Shown here: positions 51,652 through 59,787 of the stretch, piece after piece
Layout of the letters: each line of letters opens with the position of its first letter
How positions within the stretch are numbered: position 1 is the first letter of the stretch
Assembly (NCBI GenBank): GCA_045123575.1
Contig: JBGVKG010000005.1
Coordinates: forward strand, 1 to 64,000
From: SVEL01 sp045123575
GTDB taxonomy: Bacteria; Bacillota; Clostridia; Lachnospirales; Lachnospiraceae
Length of the DNA: 64,000 nucleotides
Direction: 5' to 3'
Translations under genes and position numbers: made by a program
The notes under the pieces: model-generated
The model's input: the letters and a program-made list of their open reading frames with translations, nothing else
The model's database searches: none
Told to the model about the DNA's origin: nothing

Positions 51652-52593
51652 CTATAATGTAATCTGTGCAATAACATCCTTAAGTGCATTAGCACTTGCC
51701 TGTAACTTGGCAACTTCCTCATCTGTTAACTTGATAGGTAACTTGCCATCAACACCGTTAGGACCTACAAAGTTAAGAACACTTATACATACGTCCTCGA
51801 TGCCGTACTCACCATGCATCATTGTAGATACTGTAGCAAGAGACTCGTTTGATGCATTTAAGAGACTACAGATATTTACTACTGAATCAGCGATTGCGTA
51901 GAATGTAGCACCCTTATTTGCTATAATTCTTCCACCTGACTTACGAACGTACTCAATCATACCTTCCTTATCAAGTGGTGCGATGTTCTTCTCTGGAAGA
52001 AGAGCTGCATACTCATCAATATTTGCACCTGAGATGTCTGAAATAGACCAAGGCACAAATGATGTGTCACCGTGCTCACCAAATACATAAGCATGGATGT
52101 TTCTCTGAGCGATATCGTAATGCTCAGCAAGACCACAACGAAGTCTTGCTGTATCAAGCAATGTTCCAGCACCTATGATCTGCTTCTCTGGAATACCAGA
52201 AATCTTTGTAAATACATAAGTAATAATATCAACTGGATTACTTACGATAATGTACTTAGCATTTGGCGCATACTTTGCTATCTGTGGAGCAATATCCTTA
52301 ATGATATTTACATTTGTCTGTGTCAATTCAATTCTTGTCTGACCAGGCTTTCTAGCAATACCAGATGTAATAACAACGATATCTGAATCCTTAGCATCCT
52401 CATAATCACCTGCTACTACAGAAACAGGTGTACGGAATGAAGTACCCTGAAGAATATCAAGTGCCTCTCCCTCTGCTTTGTTCTTGTTGATGTCGACTAA
52501 TACGATTTCAGATGCAATGTCCTCATGTGAAAGTCTATAAGCGATTGTTGCGCCTACACTACCTGCACCTACAATTGTAATCTTATTGGCCAT
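51652..52593 (-). CDS. mdh: Malate dehydrogenase (LDH-like fold)
   Basis: 313 aa NAD-dependent 2-hydroxyacid dehydrogenase. The Rossmann motif VGAGSVGAT, Asp in LVDINKNKAEGEALD (NAD preference), substrate Arg in LDTARLR and catalytic His in GEHGDTS are present. In lactate dehydrogenases the residue before KPG in the active-site loop is Gln (Q102); here it is Arg (IARKPGQTR), which selects malate/oxaloacetate. With fumarase and fumarate reductase downstream, it should reduce oxaloacetate to malate. Most automatic annotation would call this L-lactate dehydrogenase. First gene of the operon. Confidence 0.82.
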   Translation of the reverse strand: MANKITIVGAGSVGATIAYRLSHEDIASEIVLVDINKNKAEGEALDILQGTSFRTPVSVVAGDYEDAKDSDIVVITSGIARKPGQTRIELTQTNVNIIKDIAPQIAKYAPNAKYIIVSNPVDIITYVFTKISGIPEKQIIGAGTLLDTARLRCGLAEHYDIAQRNIHAYVFGEHGDTSFVPWSISDISGANIDEYAALLPEKNIAPLDKEGMIEYVRKSGGRIIANKGATFYAIADSVVNICSLLNASNESLATVSTMMHGEYGIEDVCISVLNFVGPNGVDGKLPIKLTDEEVAKLQASANALKDVIAQITL

Positions 52594-52633
52594 AATTGAC
52601 TCCTTTCTTGGTTAAAATTTTTTTTGCTTTTTA

Positions 52634-52665
52634 TTTTGAGATTGTCAACTTTTTAACATTCTCAA
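52634..52665. repeat. Palindrome in the mdh leader, overlapping a Rex-like box
   Basis: TTTGAGATTGT (52634-52644) and ACATTCTCAAA (52655-52665) are symmetric at 10 of 11 positions. The central 18-mer 52641-52658 resembles the Rex consensus (12 of 14 fixed positions). Confidence 0.5.
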
Positions 52666-52690
52666 ATAATAAATGGAGCATTTGTAATCA

Positions 52691-52719
52691 AGTATACCAT
52701 TTTGTTAATTTTTTCTCAA
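52691..52719 (-). promoter_or_regulatory. mdh-hdr-flx-frd operon promoter
   Basis: Minus strand TTGAGA (52714-52719), 17-base spacer and TATACT (52691-52696), giving a leader of about 90 bases before mdh. The -35 and spacer are covered by a Rex-like operator. Confidence 0.75.
52702..52719. promoter_or_regulatory. Rex-type redox operator
   Basis: Plus strand TTGTTAATTTTTTCTCAA against the clostridial Rex pattern TTGTTAANNNNTTAACAA / TTGTGAANNNNTTCACAA: 13 of 14 fixed positions agree if each half-site may follow either form. It overlaps the promoter -35, as expected for NADH-relieved repression. No rex gene is in the window. Confidence 0.55.
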
Positions 52720-52730
52720 TAGAAAAAAGC

Positions 52731-52773
52731 AAAAAAAATGTGGAAATTCTTCATTTTGAATTTCCACATTTTT
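52731..52773. terminator. Intrinsic terminator after the EIIC-EAL gene
   Basis: AATGTGGAAATTC and GAATTTCCACATT pair around an 8-base loop; A run before and T run after on both strands. It ends the EIIC-EAL transcript upstream of the mdh promoter. Confidence 0.85.
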
Positions 52774-52785
52774 AAACACAAATTT

Positions 52786-54900
52786 TTATAAATTATGTTG
52801 CTTAATATACTCTATATATTCATCAATACCAACTGCAGGTGAATACAAGTATCCTTGATATTTATTACAGCCCATACCTTCTAGAATTCCCTGCAATTCC
52901 TTGTTCTCAACATATTCTGCAATAACCTCAAAACCAAGATTCTTTCCTAGATTGATAAGCGAGTCTACTATATCCTTACTTCTCTCATTCTTGTCAAGAT
53001 TCTTTACGATACCTCCATCAAGCTTAATATAATCAAACTGATTCATCTGTAGATATGCAAGTGATGTGTATCCCATACTAAAATCGTCTATAGAAACTAT
53101 AATTCCATGTTCCTTAAACTTGTCTAGTATCTCTGATAAATTAGATGCACCCACGAGATTCTGCTGCTCTGTGATCTCAAGTCCTAATGTACCCTCTGGT
53201 ATACCGTAATACTTAACTCTTCCAATAACCCAGTTAATAAACGATTTATTAAGCAATTGCTCTACGTCAATGTTAATTGAAACAGGAATATATTCTCCTA
53301 TCTCTTTATGTATTCTCACTACATCAGCCAATGCTTCCTCTACGATAATCTCAGTCATCGAATCATAAATTCTGAATTCTTTTGCAATAGCAACTGCTAA
53401 TGGTGGATAAATAACCTTGTCAGTGTCTGCTTTCCATCTTAGTAATGCTTCTGATGATACCACCTTACCTTCGCTATTATGCTGTGGTTGATAGTGAATA
53501 GTGATTTTTTCCCTCTTCATATCATACTTTAAGCAATTACCTATTCTAGCTGCCACAGTCACAAGCTTATTTGGAAGCGTAGAAAAATAAATAGTCTTAT
53601 TTTGTTTTTCCGCTTCCTTGTACATCTCTGTCAGCTGTACAATCTTCTCTTCATACAAAGCATTCTTAACCTTCTCATTTAACTTAACAAATGGAAGATA
53701 TATAAATACCGAAATCAAAATAATAACAATTTGAAGTGCGGCACCCTTCCACGAACCAGTAGCCATATATCCACTAAATACCGCAGGTGTTGTCCACTCT
53801 ACTGTAGTAGATACAACTGGTACAATGCCTAATGTTGTAGCACCATACGCTATCAAGAATGACATAACTGGAGTTAATACAAACGGTATAATAAGTGGAA
53901 GATTCAATACAACTGGAACTCCGTATATAACCATCTCGTTTATATTAAATATACCTGGTATAAGAGATATTCCCATCAGTTTTTTGTGTTCTCTATCCTT
54001 GACAACACACAGACTTGCGATAATCAATCCTATAGTAATACCCGTTCCCGATAATACTGTGTACATATCCAAAAATGTTTTAGAAAATATATCATCTGAG
54101 CCATCCACAAATATTAAACTTGTCAACTCTTTAAACATATTGGCTCCATGTAGTCCAAAGAACCACACAAAACTTTCAACAAATACTAGTAATGTGCCAC
54201 TTATCACATTCTGGCCTAACATTTTAAATGGCTGAACGATAATATCTACAAACAAATCACCAACTCTATTATAGCCTGTCAATCCCTTTACAATAAGCGT
54301 AATTGCAACAAAAATGCACATTGTAGCCACCATAGGAAGCATACCTTTTACAGAACGTGAAAAATCCGTTCTAAGTAAAGGTTCCTGAGAATTTTTCTTC
54401 ATAGCTCCGCTTATCCATAGTGTAAGTCTTGTCGCAACTATAGCCACAAACACAGCTAAAAATATATTATCTGCCGATGTATTATCCTGTAAAAAAGCCT
54501 TCACATCAACCATATTGCCATCTACAAATGTATCACCAGCAATCAAAATCATATATGAAGCTATTGCTGTTATAGTATTCAATACATTTAAGCTAGAAAA
54601 ACCATTTGTCAATACAATCGAATATCTAAAAGCCAATACAATTAAAACATATATTGCTACCATACCATATGTCGCATCATATACGAATTCTAAACCATTA
54701 TACAATAGTCCATCAAACGCCTCACGTATCCATTGTGCTACAGCCGGAACAGGAAAATTCTGCAATGTCAAGCTAAACGCTCCTATTATAAATATAGGAA
54801 ATAGTACAACAAAGCTTTGAACTATCTCATTGATGACTTTATTCTTTTCCATCCTCGCCGAATTTCTAATAAAAAAATCAAGTATTTTCTTTTTCATCAA
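52786..54900 (-). CDS. PTS EIIC-like membrane domain fused to EAL cyclic-di-GMP phosphodiesterase
   Basis: 704 aa fusion. Residues about 15-410 are a lactose/cellobiose-type PTS EIIC domain with ten or so helices, the GLHGANM loop and the substrate-site Glu in FNINEMVIYGVPVVLN. A coiled linker (410-450) joins an EAL domain (about 460-704). EAL catalytic residues appear complete: SEALLRW, NIDVEQ, LEITEQ, IDDFSMGYTSL, YIKLDG, AEYVE and the Gln in YQGYLYSP. No EIIA or EIIB domain is present, so it is likely a sugar sensor (or a transporter) that adjusts cyclic-di-GMP breakdown. Single-gene unit. Confidence 0.9.
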   Translation of the reverse strand: MMKKKILDFFIRNSARMEKNKVINEIVQSFVVLFPIFIIGAFSLTLQNFPVPAVAQWIREAFDGLLYNGLEFVYDATYGMVAIYVLIVLAFRYSIVLTNGFSSLNVLNTITAIASYMILIAGDTFVDGNMVDVKAFLQDNTSADNIFLAVFVAIVATRLTLWISGAMKKNSQEPLLRTDFSRSVKGMLPMVATMCIFVAITLIVKGLTGYNRVGDLFVDIIVQPFKMLGQNVISGTLLVFVESFVWFFGLHGANMFKELTSLIFVDGSDDIFSKTFLDMYTVLSGTGITIGLIIASLCVVKDREHKKLMGISLIPGIFNINEMVIYGVPVVLNLPLIIPFVLTPVMSFLIAYGATTLGIVPVVSTTVEWTTPAVFSGYMATGSWKGAALQIVIILISVFIYLPFVKLNEKVKNALYEEKIVQLTEMYKEAEKQNKTIYFSTLPNKLVTVAARIGNCLKYDMKREKITIHYQPQHNSEGKVVSSEALLRWKADTDKVIYPPLAVAIAKEFRIYDSMTEIIVEEALADVVRIHKEIGEYIPVSINIDVEQLLNKSFINWVIGRVKYYGIPEGTLGLEITEQQNLVGASNLSEILDKFKEHGIIVSIDDFSMGYTSLAYLQMNQFDYIKLDGGIVKNLDKNERSKDIVDSLINLGKNLGFEVIAEYVENKELQGILEGMGCNKYQGYLYSPAVGIDEYIEYIKQHNL

Positions 54901-54917
54901 ACCTTCTCCTTGGTCGT

Positions 54918-54945
54918 ATGTACATTGTCACGAAAAATGTACATT
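54918..54945 (-). promoter_or_regulatory. Paired ATGTACAT palindromes before the EIIC-EAL gene
   Basis: ATGTACATT occurs at 54918-54926 and 54937-54945, 19 bases apart, each with a perfect 8-base palindrome. They lie 18-45 bases upstream of the start codon, in the leader or promoter. Confidence 0.35.
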
Positions 54946-55000
54946 CTACTCATACAAAAAAATATATGTTCATAGTATCATAATATTATAATCTTGTCTA

Positions 55001-55669
55001 TTATGTGGTGCACATTTTCTTTGTAAATTCCTTGATTTTATCATCTATTTGTTTATAAATAGATATTTGTTTATCATATGGCTTAATGTAAAACTCGTTT
55101 AATATGTACATACTAATCTGCTTAGCTACATTTTCATCCCCAGAAGCTATATGTCTTTCGCACAATTTTAGCATACAATGCCAGTTCCATATATATGTCT
55201 CATAATCCTTTATCTCCGGTATATCAAGCCACTGTTTTACCTTTACTTTTGATTTATTATTTTTCGGGCACTCATAAATCTGTAGGAAATATTTAAAACC
55301 ATCATCTTCATATATTCTACCAAGGGGAAATAGTCTACATATACCCGGTCTTGCTTTATGTACACTACAGCGACCATTTTCATCTAAAAAACCACACTTT
55401 TCACCATTATCATCCATATTCAAATGTGGCAATATAATCCCGTCCACTACACCAAGCACAATCTTTGATGACGATAACAATTGTTCAAAAGTGCAACCTA
55501 AATGCGTAATCAATCTATAGATATCTAGCGGATCCAAAACCACGGTATCGCCCATCCCTGTACAGCACTTCGAACACCCCTTACAGCCATCACAGCCTGC
55601 CTTAACCATATCATTGACCGTATATAACTTTCCATCAGATATTTCATTTATATCTACTTCTCTTTTCAT
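55001..55669 (-). CDS. YkgJ-family cysteine cluster protein
   Basis: 222 aa protein with the YkgJ-type (CxxCxGxCC) zinc/iron-binding pattern: CDGCKGCSKCCTGMGD (about 24-40) and CGFLDENGRCSVHKARPGICRLFPLGR (about 87-113). The function is unknown; family members are putative metal- or Fe-S-binding proteins. TGGAGAAG precedes the ATG. A long hairpin separates it from ddh, so it may be read through from that promoter. Confidence 0.85.
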   Translation of the reverse strand: MKREVDINEISDGKLYTVNDMVKAGCDGCKGCSKCCTGMGDTVVLDPLDIYRLITHLGCTFEQLLSSSKIVLGVVDGIILPHLNMDDNGEKCGFLDENGRCSVHKARPGICRLFPLGRIYEDDGFKYFLQIYECPKNNKSKVKVKQWLDIPEIKDYETYIWNWHCMLKLCERHIASGDENVAKQISMYILNEFYIKPYDKQISIYKQIDDKIKEFTKKMCTT

Positions 55670-55758
55670 CTGTCTTCTCCATTTCCCGTCACATTACTAT
55701 CCTTTAGGTCGTTTTTTTATATAGAAAATTTGGAAATAAATCTTTATATAACCACAAA

Positions 55759-55804
55759 GACCATCTCAATATATTATCTTTATGGATAATATATTAAGAT
55801 GGTC
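55759..55804 (-). terminator. Long hairpin between ddh and the YkgJ gene
   Basis: GACCATCT...AATATATTATC pairs with GATAATATATT...AGATGGTC (stem about 20 bp with one mismatch). The T tract after it is short (TCTTTGTGG), so termination may be partial. Confidence 0.65.
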
Positions 55805-55832
55805 CCATAAATCAACTATATTTTTATAAATA

Positions 55833-56819
55833 TTATAACATTTCAGCTCTAAGCTCTGCACCACTCTTTGCGCTAAGATAAGCAGGTGCTACATCAAATA
55901 CTGTCTTACAGCCTGTCTGTCCCTCTGCTGCCATACGAACTGCCGCTCTAGCATAAGCTACGATAACTGATGATGTAAACTCTGGATTAGAATCAAGCTT
56001 GATATTATACTCGATAACATGGCTGTTCTCGCCATTCCAACCAGTCTTACCACTTCTAATAACCATACCGCCATGTGGTATACCACTATGATTAGCCTTA
56101 AGTTCTTCCTCGCTTATAAAATAAACTGTTGTGTCGTAATCTGCAAAGTAATTTGGCATAGTCTTGATAGCATTCTCAACTGCTGCCGCATCTGCACCTT
56201 CCTCAAGTACAACATAGCACTCTCTTGTATGCTTCTGTCTAGTTGTAAGCTCTGGATTCTCACCATTTCTAACGGCTGCTACTGCTGCCTCAACTGGAAC
56301 AGTATATTGCTTACCATCCTTAACACCAGGTATACGGCGTATTGCATCTGAGTGACCCTGGCTAACACCCTTGCCCCAGAATGTATAATCCTTACCATCT
56401 ACTAATATAGCATTTGCATACATTCTATTTAAAGAGAACATACCTGGATCCCAACCAACTGAGATAATTCCCACCTTACCAGACTCCTTAGCTACAGCAT
56501 CCACATTAGCATAATGCTCTGGTATCTTCGCATGTGTATCAAAGCTGTCTACTACATTAAACATCTTAGCAAACTCTGGTGTCTGCACTGGAAGGTCTGT
56601 TGCACTTCCACCACAAAGAATCATTACATCTATCTTGTCCTTCCAATTAACTGCATCATCTATATGACATACTGCTGCTGTCTGTGTAAGTATAGATACT
56701 GTCTCAGGTGCTCTTCTTGTAAATACTGCAACAAGCTCCATATCCGCATTCTGCTTTATAGCACACTCAACACCTCTACCTAAATTACCATAACCAATTA
56801 TGCCCACTCTAATACTCAT
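55833..56819 (-). CDS. ddh: meso-Diaminopimelate dehydrogenase
   Basis: 328 aa NADPH-dependent enzyme making meso-DAP from tetrahydrodipicolinate in one step, for lysine and peptidoglycan. N-terminal Rossmann motif VGIIGYGNLGRGVE; substrate-binding WDPGMFSLNR and KGVSQGHSDAIRRIPGV are characteristic. AAAGGAG precedes the ATG at 56819; a longer frame to 56849 is rejected. It implies meso-DAP cross-linked peptidoglycan. Own promoter; downstream hairpin. Confidence 0.94.
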   Translation of the reverse strand: MSIRVGIIGYGNLGRGVECAIKQNADMELVAVFTRRAPETVSILTQTAAVCHIDDAVNWKDKIDVMILCGGSATDLPVQTPEFAKMFNVVDSFDTHAKIPEHYANVDAVAKESGKVGIISVGWDPGMFSLNRMYANAILVDGKDYTFWGKGVSQGHSDAIRRIPGVKDGKQYTVPVEAAVAAVRNGENPELTTRQKHTRECYVVLEEGADAAAVENAIKTMPNYFADYDTTVYFISEEELKANHSGIPHGGMVIRSGKTGWNGENSHVIEYNIKLDSNPEFTSSVIVAYARAAVRMAAEGQTGCKTVFDVAPAYLSAKSGAELRAEML

Positions 56820-56855
56820 GTCTAACTCTCCTTTGCTGTTGATTTTCACTGATTA

Positions 56856-56883
56856 AGTATATCACGTCTTTAACAATTTGCAA
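56856..56883 (-). promoter_or_regulatory. Sigma-A promoter of ddh
   Basis: Minus strand TTGCAA (56878-56883), 16-base spacer and TATACT (56856-56861), about 37 bases before the start. Confidence 0.6.
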
Positions 56884-56901
56884 TACTAAAGTTTATGTTT
56901 T

Positions 56902-57198
56902 TTAGTAATCTAAACATGCTCTTTCTGTTACATAAGGTCTAACGTAGGTATCTGCAACATGCACATGGTCAGGATGTGAGCCATATACTGCAATATCCTC
57001 TGCCTTTTCAAGAGTTGATACAAGTGCTATATCATGTGTGCTTGAGCTAATAGGGTTATCTATAAATTCCAATGACAATAATCCTGGTACCTTACCTACC
57101 AATCCGCACAGATTTTCCTTCATAGCCGCCTTCAGCTCTGGCTTTCTATTCTCTGATACATCATCCTTAAACTTCCACATCACAATATGATTTACCAT
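56902..57198 (-). CDS. Dabb (stress-responsive alpha/beta barrel) protein
   Basis: 98 aa Dabb-fold protein: MVNHIVMWKFKDDV at the start, GLVGKVPGLLSLEFIDN in the centre and the family-type DHVHVADTYVRPYV near the end. Such small dimeric ferredoxin-like proteins are common in gut Firmicutes; the reaction, if any, is unknown. It has only the ddh promoter region between its stop and ddh. Confidence 0.83.
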   Translation of the reverse strand: MVNHIVMWKFKDDVSENRKPELKAAMKENLCGLVGKVPGLLSLEFIDNPISSSTHDIALVSTLEKAEDIAVYGSHPDHVHVADTYVRPYVTERACLDY

Positions 57199-57340
57199 GT
57201 TGTTGTCCTCATCTTTCTTATTATAATCAAAATTAAGTTACCAAATATACGTGTTTCATATTTATATAACCGCATATCATTTTAACATATATACCATAGT
57301 TTTGAACATACAATTTTTGCATATTTCTAAATAATAAGTT

Positions 57341-58213
57341 CTATTCTAGCGTAGCACCTTCTCCATTAGATATAGCAAATATCACTCCAAAGCCAGCCAA
57401 TGCCAGATTGACACACAAAATCCACTCCATTATACCCTCCGGCAATCCTGGAAATACCTGCACTACCGAGCCTATCATAAACCCTAATATAACAAGATAT
57501 GTCATCTCTGGATACTTAGTAAGAGCCCCTTCCAACAATTTAGTTATAAGAACAATCCCTAAAAACAAACCAAATCCCATAGGCAATAAATAAAATATAT
57601 CCAATCTACTGATAGCATTCACAGTTGAATCATATATTCCCATGAGCACAAGCATATAAGACACACTTATACCTGGTAGCACTAAAGCCACTGCTGCAAT
57701 TACACCTGCTACCAACTGTATAACCACATTACCACTACTATGTGTATCTCCACCTACAAATGTCCCCTCTGGCATAAATGCAAAAATCATTACAATAGCT
57801 ATTCCTATAAGTAAATACCCCACTTGCTTCATCCTAGATATCCACGATTTATCCTTCACCTTCGCGTGCCTATATACCATGGGAATACTTCCTGCTACTG
57901 CGCCAAGAAAGAAATACATAAAAGGCTTGTTAAAATGCTCCATAAGATATGATATAGGATTAGATAATACCACCATCCCAACAGCTCCACCTAATGCAAA
58001 TATACATAAAAACATAAAATTACACTTCACATCCTTCAGAAAAGACCCCACTGCACCTATCAACCTATCATATATTCCCAATATCATAGCCATAGAGCCT
58101 CCACTGACTCCTGGCACCAACATAGTCCCTCCTATAACTGCTCCCTTTATAAAGGCAACACCATTTTCCTGCCTACTAGATTTATTATGTTTTTCACCAT
58201 TTATATCTGACAT
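57341..58213 (-). CDS. popT: DUF368 membrane protein (PopT-type undecaprenyl-phosphate translocase)
   Basis: 290 aa with eight or so helices. The DUF368 signature GAVIGGTMLVPGVSGGSMAMILG is near the N terminus and a second repeat PGISVSYMLVLMGIY is mid-protein. Recent work on DUF368 (PopT) identified these proteins as recycling undecaprenyl phosphate across the membrane for wall synthesis; the role here is by family. AGGAGGG precedes tandem ATG codons at 58216 and 58213; the second has better spacing. An upstream frame to 58273 is rejected. Confidence 0.85.
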   Translation of the reverse strand: MSDINGEKHNKSSRQENGVAFIKGAVIGGTMLVPGVSGGSMAMILGIYDRLIGAVGSFLKDVKCNFMFLCIFALGGAVGMVVLSNPISYLMEHFNKPFMYFFLGAVAGSIPMVYRHAKVKDKSWISRMKQVGYLLIGIAIVMIFAFMPEGTFVGGDTHSSGNVVIQLVAGVIAAVALVLPGISVSYMLVLMGIYDSTVNAISRLDIFYLLPMGFGLFLGIVLITKLLEGALTKYPEMTYLVILGFMIGSVVQVFPGLPEGIMEWILCVNLALAGFGVIFAISNGEGATLE

Positions 58214-58327
58214 CATTTTCCCTCCTACTGACACCTTACATATATACTGATTTAGTCTACACGACAACTCCACAATATTTAACTATTTTCCTTCGACAAA
58301 TACAGACATTTTTTCGCATTACTTCAT

Positions 58328-58356
58328 TTGACAATATTACATATTTGAGATAGAAT
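58328..58356 (+). promoter_or_regulatory. Strong sigma-A promoter of the 79 aa gene
   Basis: TTGACA (58328-58333), 17-base spacer, TAGAAT (58351-58356), 39 bases before the ATG. Confidence 0.75.
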
Positions 58357-58394
58357 TGATACAACAATTAATTCACAATAGGAGGAATACTTAA

Positions 58395-58634
58395 ATGGAT
58401 AAGTTAATTTCACTTTTCCCTCTTAGCCGTGTTAAGAAGGATGATGTTGTAGGTCTTGTTGTTTCAATCGTTATATATGTGGTTGTTGCAGCTATCATAG
58501 GTGTTTTACTTGGAATCATCGGTGCTATTCCTATCATCGGTCTTGTAACAGGTATTGTTGGAACACTCATTTGGATCTACGAGGTTGTAGGTATTGTTCT
58601 TGCAATTCTCTCATTCCTGAAAATTGTAAAGTAA
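58395..58634 (+). CDS. Small hydrophobic membrane protein
   Basis: 79 aa with a short basic N terminus (LFPLSRVKKDD) and two hydrophobic segments (about 18-44 and 48-75) full of Gly, Ile and Val. No known family is clear, though similar small proteins with two helices are frequent in Clostridia. A strong promoter, GGAGGA ribosome site and a clear terminator make expression likely to be high. Confidence 0.75.
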   Translation: MDKLISLFPLSRVKKDDVVGLVVSIVIYVVVAAIIGVLLGIIGAIPIIGLVTGIVGTLIWIYEVVGIVLAILSFLKIVK

Positions 58635-58647
58635 TCTAACAACATAG

Positions 58648-58695
58648 AAATCCGGTGTATTACATGTAACTGTGTAATGCACCGGATCTTTATTT
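58648..58695. terminator. Intrinsic terminator between convergent genes
   Basis: ATCCGGTGTATTACA pairs with TGTAATGCACCGGAT (one mismatch), followed by CTTTATTT on the plus strand. It serves the 79 aa gene. Confidence 0.85.
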
Positions 58696-58702
58696 AACCA
58701 TT

Positions 58703-59677
58703 TTATATATCAAAATGTCTTTTTGCAAAATCTATCTTTATCTGAATAAGCTCCTCCATATGCTTTATCAACACAAACAGGTATGCTCTATTCTCAAACT
58801 CCTGTCTCTCTGTAGGTAATGGAGCTCGTTTCATCTCCTCATGGAGCTTTTTCAACTTGTCCATAAGTAATTCCGCTTTCTCCACCTCTCTATACATAGC
58901 CGACAGCTCCTGTAGGAAATGTGATATCTTTTCTGTAGTAATAGGGCTCATATCCATATGCCTGATAGTATTATACATCTCATACAACACCTGTTCCTGT
59001 TCATCTCTCATATGAATATATTCCTGGTCATATCTATCACCAAAGCCAAACTGATTGTTATAATTCTTCTCAGCTACGTTCTTCGCATGACGAATGTGGT
59101 CCCTAAGCACCTCAAAACAATCCCCATTATAGTCGGACATGTCATGATTAAGTATACGCTCCGACATTCGCATGAGAATCTTTTGTATCTGCGCATCAGT
59201 TTCTATCTTTAGCTCCTCCATATAATCAACATTTTTCTTTAAATGAAGATTAGATAATATACCTATACTGACGCCTATTGCAAATATGTATACTTCATTT
59301 AGCACCGTGTCAAGCTCCATATTCCCTGCTGTATATAAATGTCCCATAAGAACGGCATTGATAGTTATAGCCGCATACCAGCTATTATTCTCACAAATGA
59401 TTATATACACTACAAGGTATAGAAGAAACGCCCAAACCGTATATCCAAGCATACTAAAACACACAAAAGAAATAGCTATGGATATTATAAACGCCAGCAA
59501 TCTGTCGAAGGCAGTTTTGATAGTCTCCTTCTTGGTAGGCTGTATAGTCAGTAGTGCACATATCCCTGCCGATACCTCATGCTCTAAGCCTAACAAATCA
59601 GCAATCAATATAGATATTATTGCTGCTACTGCCATCTTTATAGAGTTTAATAATATATGTCTGTTAAAATATTTCAA
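58703..59677 (-). CDS. FUSC/ArAE-type (aromatic acid exporter family) membrane protein
   Basis: 324 aa from a TTG start at 59677 seven bases after GGAG; no ATG gives a better start. Five to six N-terminal helices (about 12-135, with LLTIQPTKKETIKTAFDRLLAF between) are followed by a helical cytoplasmic domain (about 150-324), the DUF939/ArAE_1 layout. Family members are proposed exporters of aromatic acids; no substrate can be given. It is divergent from the GH3 gene. Confidence 0.75.
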   Translation of the reverse strand: MKYFNRHILLNSIKMAVAAIISILIADLLGLEHEVSAGICALLTIQPTKKETIKTAFDRLLAFIISIAISFVCFSMLGYTVWAFLLYLVVYIIICENNSWYAAITINAVLMGHLYTAGNMELDTVLNEVYIFAIGVSIGILSNLHLKKNVDYMEELKIETDAQIQKILMRMSERILNHDMSDYNGDCFEVLRDHIRHAKNVAEKNYNNQFGFGDRYDQEYIHMRDEQEQVLYEMYNTIRHMDMSPITTEKISHFLQELSAMYREVEKAELLMDKLKKLHEEMKRAPLPTERQEFENRAYLFVLIKHMEELIQIKIDFAKRHFDI

Positions 59678-59787
59678 ATCACACTCTCCAGTAATCAATA
59701 TATTTGCAACAAAGCCATAATCTTTATAGCCTAGTTTCGTATTATATGCTAAAATCAATATTATTACAAGTTACTTTGGAGGTCTGT

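Noticed and set aside
51652..52593. L-lactate dehydrogenase call
   Set aside because: Arg replaces the lactate-specific Gln before KPG, and the operon is a malate/fumarate pathway; malate dehydrogenase preferred.
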